This document shows positions 44,190 to 53,393 of a stretch of DNA of 64,000 nucleotides, in pieces. Source of the DNA: an uncultured Bacteroidales bacterium (GTDB lineage: Bacteria; Bacteroidota; Bacteroidia; Bacteroidales; Paludibacteraceae); NCBI GenBank assembly GCA_902799555.1, contig CADCBB010000009.1, forward strand, positions 34,105-98,104, written 5' to 3'. A program made the translations under genes and the position numbers. The number at the start of each line of letters is the position of its first letter. The first letter of the stretch is position 1. A model generated the notes under the pieces. The model was not told the DNA's origin. It did not search any database and saw only the letters and a list, made by a program, of their open reading frames with translations.

Positions 44190-45287
44190 TTACGAATAGC
44201 CCCCTCTACTGCGCCATTCGGACGGTGTCATTCCCGTTATCTCCACAAAGGTACGCGAGAAATTGCGTCTGTACGAAAAGCCGCATTGCTTGGAGACTTC
44301 TTCTATTGTCATCTCCGGCTGCTCGGTCATGAGGCGCTTGGCTTCCTCGATACGCAGGTCGTTGACCCATTGATAGAACGAACAACCATATTGGGCATTG
44401 ATAAGTTGGCTTAGATAAGTGCGGTTAAGCGGCAAGACCTGACGCAAGTCCATTAACTGAAAATCGGGATTGAGATAAGGTTTCTCCTTAGCGAGCCATT
44501 CCTCTAACTTGGCACGATAGGCGGAATTAGAAGGATTCGATTCTTCCTTCTCTTCCTCCACCGCCGTACTATGCAAGCGCTCCCATGGGTCGGGACGGAA
44601 AAGCACCTGCTCGGTGGTATAACCAAGGACGAACATGAGGTACCACTGTTGGGTGAAGGCACGCGCCGGGTCGTCACTCACGCACAGATAATAGAATACC
44701 AATCCGGCCAGAATGATCATCACCATATACCGCACGATCCACTGCGCATCTATATCGTCTAAGGTGGAGAAGTTTTCCTCGCACCATTGGCGGTACCGGC
44801 GAATATTCTGAAAAACAACAACCATCAACCCCATAGGATACAAGGCGATGAGGACACGCAAGTCAACGGGAAGAAGATAATCAATCACTCCAAGCACCAC
44901 CAGCGGCAATAAGAACAACGCATCGCGTCCCCAGTTGAACTTCCCAGGATGAATAGAGATACTAGGGTAAATAAGCAACATCCACGCAAACACACAGGCT
45001 GCCAGCATCGAACCGCTCTCCATGATTTCATTGCCCACCTGAAAAGGATTGGAAGCGGATTTAAACAATGCCACCATCACCAATTCCCAGCCTCCCCATA
45101 GGATCAGGATGATTGCCCATACCTTACGGATGCGGTTGTTCTCCAGATGCTTGAGGCACAACGTAGCACCGAAGAAACAAACCACCGCAAAAGCAAAACT
45201 GAGGGCGGGATTGAGGAAACTATCAAAGAACTCCTCCGGAATAAGCCGCGAGAGGAATGTGCTTGGGATGAGCACCGCCAGCAGCAC
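44190..45287 (-). CDS. AraC-type regulator with membrane sensor, start region frameshifted at a G8 tract
   Basis: This protein has at least 365 residues. The N-terminal two thirds has about seven hydrophobic helices (ALSFAFAVVCFFGATLCL, ALFLLPLVVLGVIDYLLPV, YMVMIILAGLVFYYLCV). The C-terminal AraC domain has the two HTH motifs (DLRQVLPLNRTYLSQLINAQ and TIEEVSKQCGFSYRRNFSRT). The frame seen begins at a poor GTG (45287). Upstream at 45385 an ATG starts MKNRMFNFTPP, which runs into eight C residues (G on the plus strand, 45353-45360). One extra C would join it in frame to HSKNVALKKIWDYYKSELIF and the rest. The gene may thus be switched by slippage, or the tract may be miscalled. Confidence 0.75.
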   Translation of the reverse strand: MLLAVLIPSTFLSRLIPEEFFDSFLNPALSFAFAVVCFFGATLCLKHLENNRIRKVWAIILILWGGWELVMVALFKSASNPFQVGNEIMESGSMLAACVFAWMLLIYPSISIHPGKFNWGRDALFLLPLVVLGVIDYLLPVDLRVLIALYPMGLMVVVFQNIRRYRQWCEENFSTLDDIDAQWIVRYMVMIILAGLVFYYLCVSDDPARAFTQQWYLMFVLGYTTEQVLFRPDPWERLHSTAVEEEKEESNPSNSAYRAKLEEWLAKEKPYLNPDFQLMDLRQVLPLNRTYLSQLINAQYGCSFYQWVNDLRIEEAKRLMTEQPEMTIEEVSKQCGFSYRRNFSRTFVEITGMTPSEWRSRGGYS

Positions 45288-45450
45288 TAACCCAAAGATC
45301 AGTTCGGATTTGTAATAGTCCCATATCTTCTTAAGTGCAACATTTTTGCTATGGGGGGGGTAAAATTGAACATTCTATTTTTCATTTTTTCGTGTTTCAA
45401 ACCTTTGCGGCTGCAAAGGTACATATATATTGGTGTTTGTTTTATCAGCG

Positions 45451-45618
45451 TTATACATTGGATGTATGCTTTTTGTAAATGATTAATCCTCCAATGGTGC
45501 CAAGTATTGCTAACAGACCATTTATTGTTAAGTAACTTAATTCAATAATTTTATTTGTGTTTCCATACGGATTCATTTGGGAACATATATAATGGCATAT
45601 GATATATAGTAAGAACAT
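45451..45618 (-). CDS. Possible small membrane protein (55 residues)
   Basis: MFLLYIICHYICSQMNPYGN opens a 55-codon frame ending with GLLAILGTIGGLIIYKKHTS-NV. It has two hydrophobic segments and an AGGA about 8 nt before the ATG. It follows the large membrane protein gene (stop 45644) and shares its low GC content. No homologue was recognised. Confidence 0.4.
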   Translation of the reverse strand: MFLLYIICHYICSQMNPYGNTNKIIELSYLTINGLLAILGTIGGLIIYKKHTSNV

Positions 45619-45643
45619 TAAAAATCCTATTAAAGCAATGTCT

Positions 45644-47269
45644 CTATTTCTTATTCTCTCGATTGCAGATTGTTTCTCCCCTTTTTAGTCTTGACTTTCG
45701 GGTTATTATGAACGGAAAGATTAAGAATACACAAGACGATAGAGTAAAGAATAATATGAGAATCATTGTTTCTTCTTGATTCATATTACTCAGTAAGATC
45801 TTAATTTGTTCTTTAGCGGGATATTTCATAGATAGCGATTTGAAAATCTCATCTCCATATTGTATATTCCTTCCGGTTGGATCAAAATATAACCAGGCAT
45901 TATGATTTTTGCCGGTGCATACAAGCGTTAGTATGTTCTCGCCATCCTTTCCATGATATGTGTTTTGTGTAATTCTTGCTCCATGTTTTACTTGTCGATC
46001 TCCATCTTTGTAATATTGATCTAAACAAAACAAATCCTCACAAGAAGGTTGGGCACTATACATATCTTTAGGCAATGTGATTTGTTCTAGATAGGTGTTA
46101 TTCGTTGTGTCTACCCATAGAGTATGATTGATATCCTGTGCCGCTAATAGATAGTTCATGTGAGGGTGCTCAAATTCGAAGTCGCATGGAATCATTTCGT
46201 TTCTTTTTGTTAAAGAATCTATGACTGATTGCTTGACGAGAGAAGTGTAATTCTGTGTAATAGGAGCGCATTCATTACTTATTTCGTCTAAGTGACAAGC
46301 GGATTTCTCAATGAAAAGATAGGAGTCGAGAGATTGTCTTTCATAAACCATAGTGCCTTGCGTTGCTCTATCATAGATAAAGATAAATCCGGCACTTTCT
46401 CCTATATAGTCAATATTTTGTGTTCTGGTGTCAATGATCTCTCCATTGCGTTGCATGACAACACATGTGTTATTGCCATTTTCTTTAACATCTTTAGCGG
46501 TGAAATACATACCCAAACAGAGGGATACAAATAATGATATAAAGAAGGATAAGCAAACTAGTACATGTCTATATTTATAGTTGAGTTCAATCATTTTTTT
46601 CTCCGTGCGAGTGAAGTGATGGGGAGCGACGTCTTTTCGAAATCTTGCACCGGCATACATTTTTTCAAAAAGCGGATGTTTGCTCCAGTCATAGTCCTGT
46701 TCTCTAAAGTGATTATAGTTTCCAAGGAAGAAATACAAAATCGCAGCGTATGCCAATAAAACGCAAAAGATGATGTTTTGACTTGAGGAATATTTGCTAA
46801 TGATATCGCTTAACGGGCCAAGTGTACTCAATCCCACGCCAAGAGGTAATAAAAAAGCTATAAAATTATAGTGCGCTACGATACTATATTTTGCATGTGT
46901 CGAAGTACGCTGTCCAAAATAGAAATAAAATCTATGCGACAATACTCTATCTTGGTCGGATATTTTCTTTAACCACTTCCGAGGATCAAGCATCATTTTA
47001 GAAAATGGGTCAATAAATAAAAAATGATATGCAATCAAGGCGGCAATAGAAACTAATAAAGGGATTGCGTATTGATGTAAATTTTCTACGCATGAGAGTA
47101 AAATCTCGGAAATAGACATATACGACACAATCCTTATATTGAATTGTGAGTAGTAAGCAGAGTCAATCAATAGACTCATAAATACCAAAATCGCATAGAA
47201 TATCGTTGCTAACTCTGCTACTTTAATAGCTGTGCTATTCTTGCTTATACCTTGATTATTATTTTCCAT
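45644..47269 (-). CDS. Large membrane protein of unknown function
   Basis: This protein has 541 residues. About five transmembrane helices lie in the N-terminal half (LATIFYAILVFMSLLIDSAY, YAIPLLVSIAALIAYHFLFI, NFIAFLLPLGVGLSTLGPLS, IIFCVLLAYAAILYFFLGNY, VLVCLSFFISLFVSLCLGMY). An extracytoplasmic domain spans about 265-500, and a last helix is ETMILILFFTLSSCVFLIF. It is markedly A/T-rich compared with its neighbours, which suggests recent transfer. No family was recognised. Confidence 0.6.
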   Translation of the reverse strand: MENNNQGISKNSTAIKVAELATIFYAILVFMSLLIDSAYYSQFNIRIVSYMSISEILLSCVENLHQYAIPLLVSIAALIAYHFLFIDPFSKMMLDPRKWLKKISDQDRVLSHRFYFYFGQRTSTHAKYSIVAHYNFIAFLLPLGVGLSTLGPLSDIISKYSSSQNIIFCVLLAYAAILYFFLGNYNHFREQDYDWSKHPLFEKMYAGARFRKDVAPHHFTRTEKKMIELNYKYRHVLVCLSFFISLFVSLCLGMYFTAKDVKENGNNTCVVMQRNGEIIDTRTQNIDYIGESAGFIFIYDRATQGTMVYERQSLDSYLFIEKSACHLDEISNECAPITQNYTSLVKQSVIDSLTKRNEMIPCDFEFEHPHMNYLLAAQDINHTLWVDTTNNTYLEQITLPKDMYSAQPSCEDLFCLDQYYKDGDRQVKHGARITQNTYHGKDGENILTLVCTGKNHNAWLYFDPTGRNIQYGDEIFKSLSMKYPAKEQIKILLSNMNQEETMILILFFTLSSCVFLIFPFIITRKSRLKRGETICNRENKK

Positions 47270-47288
47270 GTTTCCTTATTTCTTATTT

Positions 47289-47735
47289 CTATTTCTCCTC
47301 TCCATGTTCCTCTTTGTGTTCCTTGAGGTGCTTGAAGCAGATGTTGACGCCAAGGATGACGATGGTGCCAAGGATGGCCTCGGCGAACATACCTGTGCCG
47401 CAGAGACAGCCCACGGCTGCGGCGCACCAGACGGTGGCGGCGGTTGTAAGACCCTTCACCGTGTCGCCGTTCTTGAAGATGATACCGGCGCCTAAGAAAC
47501 CGATACCGGATACGACCTGCGCGATGATTCGGCTGTTATCGCCGCCGAAGATAGAAGGGGACATCAGCACATAGAGCGCACTGCCGATCGCGATGAGGGA
47601 GATCGTACGCGTACCGACGACCTTACCGTGCAACTCACGCTCTGCGCCTAACACATAGCCTAAACCCGTGGCCAGCACAATCTTCGTGATGACCATTAAC
47701 CAATCGGTCTGTATAAAGGAATTGATAATACCCAT
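47289..47735 (-). CDS. MgtC/SapB family membrane protein
   Basis: This protein has 148 residues with four hydrophobic helices. The family signature is clear: GLGYVLGAERELHGKVVGTR-T, LIAIGSALYVLMS, ARIIAQVVSGIGFLGAGIIF-type sequence and VKGLTTAATVWCAAAVGCLCG. MgtC-like proteins act in Mg2+ limitation and can inhibit ATP synthase in pathogens. The role here is unknown. The C-terminal ACT-like part of long members is absent. The promoter is at 47791-47821. Confidence 0.88.
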   Translation of the reverse strand: MGIINSFIQTDWLMVITKIVLATGLGYVLGAERELHGKVVGTRTISLIAIGSALYVLMSPSIFGGDNSRIIAQVVSGIGFLGAGIIFKNGDTVKGLTTAATVWCAAAVGCLCGTGMFAEAILGTIVILGVNICFKHLKEHKEEHGEEK

Positions 47736-47790
47736 AGCTTAGAATAGTTTTATTTGAGTTCGGTTATAATCATAACTGCAATTTTGCCCG

Positions 47791-47821
47791 CAAAATTACT
47801 GCTTTTTTTTGACATGCGCAA
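47791..47821 (-). promoter_or_regulatory. Promoter of the mgtC-like gene
   Basis: On the minus strand, TTGCGCATGTCAAA, a 9-nt gap, then TAATTTTG (47798-47791). Confidence 0.75.
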
Positions 47822-47861
47822 GCACGCGCGCATTTTTCCATAAATTTTTTATCTTATTTTC

Positions 47862-47892
47862 TTGCGTATATGAGAAAAAAGTTGTATCTTTG
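47862..47892 (+). promoter_or_regulatory. Promoter of the Bax-inhibitor-1-like gene
   Basis: TTGCGTATATGAGA (47862-47875), a 9-nt gap, then TATCTTTG (47885-47892). The ATG is at 47919. Confidence 0.75.
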
Positions 47893-47918
47893 CAGCGGAA
47901 TTATAAATTTGGGTCATT

Positions 47919-48626
47919 ATGGAGAATATCATGTATGAAGAGACGACCATCGTGGATGAGCAGCAGAAAGAAGTGGTGCGGGAATTGATGCGCGATGTGT
48001 ATGTCTGGATGACAGGCGGTTTGGCGCTGACAGGTGCGGTAGCATGGGTGGTAGCGAACACGCCGGCCTTGTTGCAGCTGATCTTTGGCAATCAGTTGAT
48101 TTTCTGGGGTTTGTTGATTGCAGAGATCGCGTTGGTGATGGTGCTGAGTATGCGAATCGAGAAGATGCGTTTTGTGACTGCGGCGCTGATGTTTGTGGTG
48201 TACAGCGCATTGAACGGTCTGACGCTCAGTTCGATCTTCCTGCTCTATGAGTTGGGCAGTATAGGGGAGATCTTCTTTGTGACGGCAGGCTCTTTTGCGG
48301 TGCTGGCGTTTGTGGGTACCGTGACGAAGCGCGATCTGAGTAGGTTAGGGACCTTCCTGATCATCGCTTTGGCGGGTCTGATCATCGCTTCGGTGGTAGG
48401 TCTTATCATGGGTCGTCCGGAGTCGATTTGGATGTCGGCCATCGGCGTGATGATCTTCGCGGGCCTGACGGTGTATGATGCGCAGCAGATCCGGACGTTG
48501 ATGCTGAATCAGGAGACGGTGAACGAAGGGAATATGAAGATTGCGTTGATGGGTGCGCTGTCGCTTTATCTGGATTTCATCAACCTGCTGCTTCGTCTGC
48601 TGAGTCTGTTCGGGAAACGCAAATAA
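47919..48626 (+). CDS. Bax inhibitor-1/YccA family membrane protein
   Basis: This protein has 235 residues with seven hydrophobic helices. The start region VWMTGGLALTGAVAWVVAN, ALNGLTLSSIFLLYELGSI and the signature GLTVYDAQQIRTLM near the C-terminus identify the family. Bacterial members are Ca2+-leak-type or protease-quality-control-associated channels of the inner membrane. The gene is monocistronic. Confidence 0.9.
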   Translation: MENIMYEETTIVDEQQKEVVRELMRDVYVWMTGGLALTGAVAWVVANTPALLQLIFGNQLIFWGLLIAEIALVMVLSMRIEKMRFVTAALMFVVYSALNGLTLSSIFLLYELGSIGEIFFVTAGSFAVLAFVGTVTKRDLSRLGTFLIIALAGLIIASVVGLIMGRPESIWMSAIGVMIFAGLTVYDAQQIRTLMLNQETVNEGNMKIALMGALSLYLDFINLLLRLLSLFGKRK

Positions 48627-48697
48627 ACATTTATGACATCGTTTTGAGGCGAAAACACTAAAAAATGCATTATTTTTGCAAAAAGTTGCTGAATTAT

Positions 48698-48728
48698 TTG
48701 TATAATTCAAAAAAAAGCAGTACTTTTG
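48698..48728 (+). promoter_or_regulatory. Promoter of rimP-nusA-infB
   Basis: TTGTATAATTCAAA (48698-48711), a 9-nt gap, then TACTTTTG (48721-48728). Confidence 0.78.
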
Positions 48729-48743
48729 CAGCGTGAAATGAAT

Positions 48744-48767
48744 GAGGGGACCCGAAAAGGTCTCCTC
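48744..48767 (+). promoter_or_regulatory. Leader hairpin before rimP
   Basis: A nine-pair stem GAGGGGACC / GGTCTCCTC (one G-T pair) with a CGAAAA loop starts about 10 nt into the transcript and 15 nt before the rimP ATG. It could protect the 5' end or allow feedback. It has no T-run and so is not a terminator. Confidence 0.5.
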
Positions 48768-48781
48768 ACTTTTATAAGAAT

Positions 48782-49240
48782 ATGGATAAACAACAACTAC
48801 AAAACTGGATTGAGGAGTACCTGCAGGGTACCGATTATGAGTTGATCACGCTGAATGTGTCGGCGGGGAATGATATATTGGTGGAGGTGGATCGCCTTGC
48901 CGGCGTGGATGTGGATTTCTGCGCGGAGTTGAACCGCTATCTGGTGGAGAAGCTCGATACCGTAGAGCCGGACTATTCGCTGGAAGTAGGGAGTGTGAGC
49001 CTGACCGATCCGTTCAAGACCAAGATGCAGTACGAGAAGAACCTCGGCCATGATGTGGAGGTGCTTGTGGAGGGAAAGAAACTTCGCGGTCAACTCGTGA
49101 GTGTGGATGAAGAGACGTTCAGTGTCGATGTGGAGGAGAAAGTTGCGGTAGAGGGTAAGAAGCGCAAGCAGACGCAGATCGTGACGCATACATGGCGGTA
49201 CGATGAACCGAAGTACGTGAAGTACGATCTCAAATTTTGA
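48782..49240 (+). CDS. rimP: Ribosome maturation factor RimP
   Basis: This 152-residue protein has the usual two-domain form: an alpha/beta N-terminal part with VEVDRLAGVDVDFCAELNRY and SLEVGSVSLTDPFKTKMQYE, and an SH3-like C-terminal part with GKKLRGQLVSVDEETFSVDV. It aids 30S assembly. It is the first gene of the rimP-nusA-infB operon. CAAATTT microrepeats fill the 43-nt gap to nusA. Confidence 0.93.
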   Translation: MDKQQLQNWIEEYLQGTDYELITLNVSAGNDILVEVDRLAGVDVDFCAELNRYLVEKLDTVEPDYSLEVGSVSLTDPFKTKMQYEKNLGHDVEVLVEGKKLRGQLVSVDEETFSVDVEEKVAVEGKKRKQTQIVTHTWRYDEPKYVKYDLKF

Positions 49241-49283
49241 GATTTCAAATTTAAGATTTCAAATTTAATATTACATAGCAAAA

Positions 49284-50540
49284 ATGGCAAACAAACAAGA
49301 AACAGTCAACCTGGTTGACATTTTCAAAGACTTTAAGGAAAACAAAAGTATCGACAAACGTACGTTGATCACGGTGCTGGAGGAGTCGTTCAAGACGGTT
49401 ATTCTGAAGATGTACGGTCCTTCCGCTGACTATACGATCATCGTGAACCCTGATAAGGGCGATTTGGAGATTTACCGCAACCGTCTGGTGATGGAAGATG
49501 GCGACGTAGCGAATCCCGACACGCAGATCGCGCTGAGCGATGCATTGCTGCTGGATGATGAGGCAGAGGTCGGTGAAGAGGTAACGGATAAGGTAGAGTT
49601 GGCTTCTTTCGGTCGCCGTATGATCCTCAATCTCCGTCAGACGCTGGCATCGAAGATCCTCGAATTGCAGAAGGAGGCGCTCTATGAGCATTATAAAGAT
49701 ATGCGTGGCCAGATCGTGACGGGTGAGTTGTACCAGGTATGGAAGAAAGAGATCCTGCTGCTGGACGAAGAAGGGAACGAGCTCTACTTGCCGAAGCAGA
49801 ACCAGATCCCGACGGACTTCTACCGCAAGGGGGATATGGTACGTGCCGTAGTGATCCAGGTGGAGAATAATAACTCGAATCCGAAGATTGTGTTGAGTCG
49901 TACCGCTCCGCTCTTCCTGCAGCGCTTATTCGAGCAGGAGATCCCGGAGGTCAAGGAAGGTCTGATCGCGATCAAGAACATCGCCCGTATCCCGGGTGAG
50001 CGTGCGAAAGTAGCCGTTGAGACCTTCGACGACCGTATCGATCCGGTAGGTGCTTGTGTCGGTGTGAAGGGTGCGCGTATCCACGGTATCGTTCGTGAGT
50101 TGCGCAATGAGAACATCGACGTGATCAACTATACCTCGAATGTGAACCTGTATATCCAGCGTGCATTGGCTCCGGCGAAGATCTCCAGCATGGAAATCGA
50201 CGAGGAGAACAAGAAAGCACGTGTTTACCTGAAGCCGGAAGAGGTGAGCCTCGCGATCGGTAAGGGTGGCTACAACGTCAAGTTGGCAGGTATGCTGACC
50301 GGTTATGAGATCGACGTCTATCGCGAGATCGACGAAGAGGATGCAGACGATATCTATCTCGAGGAGTTCAATGACGAGATCGATACTTGGGTCATCGATG
50401 CATTCAAGGCAGCCGGTTATGACACAGCCAAAGAGGTGCTGAGAGCAAACAAGGAAGACTTGCTTTCTCGTACCGACCTGGAGGAAGAGACGATCGATGA
50501 CGTCATCCGTATCCTCAAGACGGAGTTTGAAAACGACTAA
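49284..50540 (+). CDS. nusA: Transcription factor NusA
   Basis: This protein has 418 residues. The N-terminal RNA-polymerase-binding domain begins ETVNLVDIFKDFKENKSIDK. The S1 domain lies at about 135-200 (GQIVTGELYQVWKKEILLLD). KH1 and KH2 lie at about 230-345 (DPVGACVGVKGARIHGIVRE, then LAIGKGGYNVKLAGMLTGYE). A C-terminal helical part completes it. It modulates pausing, termination and antitermination. The next gene, infB, lies 178 nt away, beyond a repeat-hairpin array. Confidence 0.95.
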   Translation: MANKQETVNLVDIFKDFKENKSIDKRTLITVLEESFKTVILKMYGPSADYTIIVNPDKGDLEIYRNRLVMEDGDVANPDTQIALSDALLLDDEAEVGEEVTDKVELASFGRRMILNLRQTLASKILELQKEALYEHYKDMRGQIVTGELYQVWKKEILLLDEEGNELYLPKQNQIPTDFYRKGDMVRAVVIQVENNNSNPKIVLSRTAPLFLQRLFEQEIPEVKEGLIAIKNIARIPGERAKVAVETFDDRIDPVGACVGVKGARIHGIVRELRNENIDVINYTSNVNLYIQRALAPAKISSMEIDEENKKARVYLKPEEVSLAIGKGGYNVKLAGMLTGYEIDVYREIDEEDADDIYLEEFNDEIDTWVIDAFKAAGYDTAKEVLRANKEDLLSRTDLEEETIDDVIRILKTEFEND

Positions 50541-50541
50541 A

Positions 50542-50702
50542 GCGATGAAATCGCGTTAAATTGTTAAAATGGTTTCACATTGTGAAACGTTAAATGGTTA
50601 AAATGGTTTTTCTACGAAAAACGTTAGAAACGCTACCCATTAACGTCGAAGACCATTTTAACGTACAAGTACCATCTTAACTGTTTAACGTGCCAAAGGC
50701 AC
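50542..50702. repeat. Repeat-hairpin array A (nusA-infB gap)
   Basis: Five repeats of the 18-mer GTTAAATGGTTAAAATGG alternate with six small hairpins, each with its own sequence. The hairpins are GCGAT-gaa-ATCGC (50542-50554), GTTTCAC-att-GTGAAAC (50572-50588), GTTTTTC-tac-GAAAAAC (50606-50622), GTC-gaa-GAC (50645-50653), GTAC-aa-GTAC (50663-50672) and GTGCC-aaa-GGCAC (50690-50702). The 18-mers at 50555 and 50589 are forward, those at 50653 and 50672 inverted, and the middle one is degenerate. The array lies inside the rimP-nusA-infB operon. Confidence 0.85.
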
Positions 50703-50718
50703 CAAACTAACAACTATT

Positions 50719-53370
50719 ATGGCAATAAAGTTAATTAAAGCATGTAAAGAACTGAATATCGGTATGGCTACTCTCACCGCATGGTGCGAGAAGAACGGTC
50801 ATGCGATAGAGTCGGATCCGAACGTACGTATCGACGACGACCTCTACCTGCTGCTCGCCAAGGAGTTCAACAAGGACATGGCGGAGAAGATAGAGGCGGA
50901 TCGTCAGGCGGCGGCCCGTCAAGAGCGCGAAGAGGCGGAGCGTGCGGCCCAGGCGGCAGCTAAGGCAGCAGCAGAGAAAGCGGCAGCCGAAGAGGCAGCG
51001 CGTCGTGAGGCAGCGCGTAAGGCGGAAGAGGAAGCGCAGGCGGCAGCTAAGGCGGCGGCAGAGAAAGCGGCAGCCGAAGAAGCAGCGCGTCGTGAAGCAG
51101 CCCGTAAGGCCGAAGAAGAGGCGGAGCGTGCGGCACAGGCGGCAGCTAAGGCAGCAGCAGAGCAAGCGAAACCGCAAATCTTCACGCTGGGTAAACCCGA
51201 AGTGACCGACGGCCCGAAAGTGGTAGGTAAGATCGACCTCGATTCGATCGATACCTCGACCCGTCCGGCTAAGAAGACCAAGGAGCAGAAACGTAAGGAG
51301 CGTGAGGAGCGTCAGGCGGCACAGCAGGCTGCGCAACAGGCAGCACAACAGGCGGCAGCCGAGCGCCGCAAACGTGAGCGTATCAAGGGATCTAAAGTGG
51401 ACCCGAACGATAAACGGAATCAGACAGGTAAGCCCAAAGGAAAGAAGAACCAGCCTCGTGAGGCTTCGCAGGAAGAGGTGGATCGCGCGCTGAAGGAGAC
51501 GCTGACCCGTCTCTCGCAGAAGAAAGGTCAATCCAACACCTCTAAATATAAACGCGAGCGTCGTGAGCAGGAGCGCGAGAAGCATGAACTTGAGATGATG
51601 GAGGCACAGGAGCAATCCAAAGTGCTGAAATTGACAGAGTTCGTGACCGCGAATGACCTGGCTGTGATGATGAACGTGCCGGTGAATAAGATCATCGGTA
51701 CCTGTATGAGTCTTGGCTTATTCGTTTCGATCAACCAGCGCCTCGATGCCGAGACGATCAATCTCGTGGCTGAGGAGTTCGGTTTCCAGACGGAGTATGT
51801 AGCGGCGCATGTGGTAGAAGAGATCAATGCGGACGAGGTGATCAACGACGAAGATGTCGAGTCCCGCTGCCCGATCGTCACCGTTATGGGTCACGTTGAC
51901 CACGGTAAGACCTCTCTCCTTGACCACATCCGTAATGCGAACGTGATCGCCGGTGAGGCAGGTGGTATCACCCAGCATATCGGTGCGTACAATGTGAAGC
52001 TCAAGAACGGACAGCATATTACTTTCCTCGACACCCCGGGTCACGCGGCCTTCACCGCCATGCGTGCGCGTGGTGCGAAAGTGACGGATATCGCGATCAT
52101 CATCATCGCGGCGGACGATGCCGTCATGCCGCAGACGATCGAGGCAATCAACCATGCCCAGGCGGCAGGCGTACCGATGGTATTCGCTATCAATAAAGTG
52201 GATAAACCCGGAGCGAACCCCGATAAGATCCGTGAGCAGCTCTCGAATATGAACATCCTTGTCGAAGACTGGGGTGGTAAATACCAATGCCAGGAGATCT
52301 CCGCGAAAAAAGGAACAGGCGTGTATGAGCTGCTGGAGAAAGTGCTGCTGGAGGCAGAGTTACTCGACCTCAAGGCCAACCCCAAACGTCGTGCGAAGGG
52401 TTCGGTCATCGAGTCTTCGTTGGACAAGGGACGCGGCTATGTGGCTACGCTGCTCGTACAGGACGGAACGCTTCATATGGGCGATATCGTGCTGGCCGGT
52501 ACGTTCCACGGTCGTATCAAAGCGATGTTCAATGAGCGTGGTCAGAAGATCACGGAGGTTAAGCCCGGTGAACCCTGTTCGATCTTGGGTCTGAACGGTG
52601 CACCGCAGGCCGGTGATGAGTTCAACGTACTGCCGACGGAGCAGGAGGCGCGTGAGATAGCGAACAAACGTGAGCAACTGCAACGCGAGCAGTCCATCCG
52701 CACCAAGAAACACGTCGGTCTCGAGGAGATCGGTCGTCGTCTGGCTATCGGTGACTTCAAGGAGCTCAACATCATCGTCAAAGCCGATGTGGACGGTTCT
52801 GTCGAGGCTATTAAAGACTCGCTCATCAAACTTTCCACGGAGAATATTCAGGTCAATGTCATCCACGGAGCTGTCGGTGCTATCTCCGATAGCGATGTGA
52901 TGCTGGCTGCGGCTTCGGATGCAATCATCGTCGGCTTTAACGTACGTCCTACCGGTACGGCGCGTCGTATGGCAGAGACCGAAGAGGTCGATATCCGTAT
53001 CTACTCGATCATCTACGATGCGATCAACGAGGTGAAGGACGCTATGGCCGGTATGTTGGCTCCGGAGGTGAAGGAAGAAGTAACGGCTACCCTCGAGGTG
53101 CTGCAGACCTTCCATATCTCGAAAGTGGGTACGATCGCCGGATGTATCGTGCGAGAGGGTAAGATCAAGCGCGGTAACAAAGTACGCGTCATCCGTGACG
53201 GCATCGTGATCAAGACCGCCGAACTGGCATCCCTCAAGCATGTCAAGGATGATATCAAAGAGGCCGGTGTGAATACCGAGTGCGGTTTGAGTCTCAAGGC
53301 TTATGACGACCTGCAGGCAGGCGATATCCTCGAGTCCTTCGAAGAGATCGAAGTAGCGAAGAGCCTTTGA
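50719..53370 (+). CDS. infB: Translation initiation factor IF-2
   Basis: This protein has 883 residues. An N-terminal HTH-like IF2_N ([20 protein letters not shown]) is followed by an Ala/Glu/Arg-rich helix at about 75-155, built from near-repeats of [16 protein letters not shown] basic linker, a second IF2_N part ([20 protein letters not shown]) and the G domain come next: [38 protein letters not shown]. The C-terminal domains bind fMet-tRNA and the ribosome. It is the last gene of the operon. Confidence 0.96.
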   Translation: MAIKLIKACKELNIGMATLTAWCEKNGHAIESDPNVRIDDDLYLLLAKEFNKDMAEKIEADRQAAARQEREEAERAAQAAAKAAAEKAAAEEAARREAARKAEEEAQAAAKAAAEKAAAEEAARREAARKAEEEAERAAQAAAKAAAEQAKPQIFTLGKPEVTDGPKVVGKIDLDSIDTSTRPAKKTKEQKRKEREERQAAQQAAQQAAQQAAAERRKRERIKGSKVDPNDKRNQTGKPKGKKNQPREASQEEVDRALKETLTRLSQKKGQSNTSKYKRERREQEREKHELEMMEAQEQSKVLKLTEFVTANDLAVMMNVPVNKIIGTCMSLGLFVSINQRLDAETINLVAEEFGFQTEYVAAHVVEEINADEVINDEDVESRCPIVTVMGHVDHGKTSLLDHIRNANVIAGEAGGITQHIGAYNVKLKNGQHITFLDTPGHAAFTAMRARGAKVTDIAIIIIAADDAVMPQTIEAINHAQAAGVPMVFAINKVDKPGANPDKIREQLSNMNILVEDWGGKYQCQEISAKKGTGVYELLEKVLLEAELLDLKANPKRRAKGSVIESSLDKGRGYVATLLVQDGTLHMGDIVLAGTFHGRIKAMFNERGQKITEVKPGEPCSILGLNGAPQAGDEFNVLPTEQEAREIANKREQLQREQSIRTKKHVGLEEIGRRLAIGDFKELNIIVKADVDGSVEAIKDSLIKLSTENIQVNVIHGAVGAISDSDVMLAAASDAIIVGFNVRPTGTARRMAETEEVDIRIYSIIYDAINEVKDAMAGMLAPEVKEEVTATLEVLQTFHISKVGTIAGCIVREGKIKRGNKVRVIRDGIVIKTAELASLKHVKDDIKEAGVNTECGLSLKAYDDLQAGDILESFEEIEVAKSL

Positions 53371-53393
53371 TAGTGAATAATGAATAATTAATA

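Noticed and set aside
50542-50702. Repeat-hairpin array considered as a CRISPR or attC array
   Set aside because: Spacers of 9-17 nt are palindromic, the repeats invert halfway and no cas or integrase genes are nearby.
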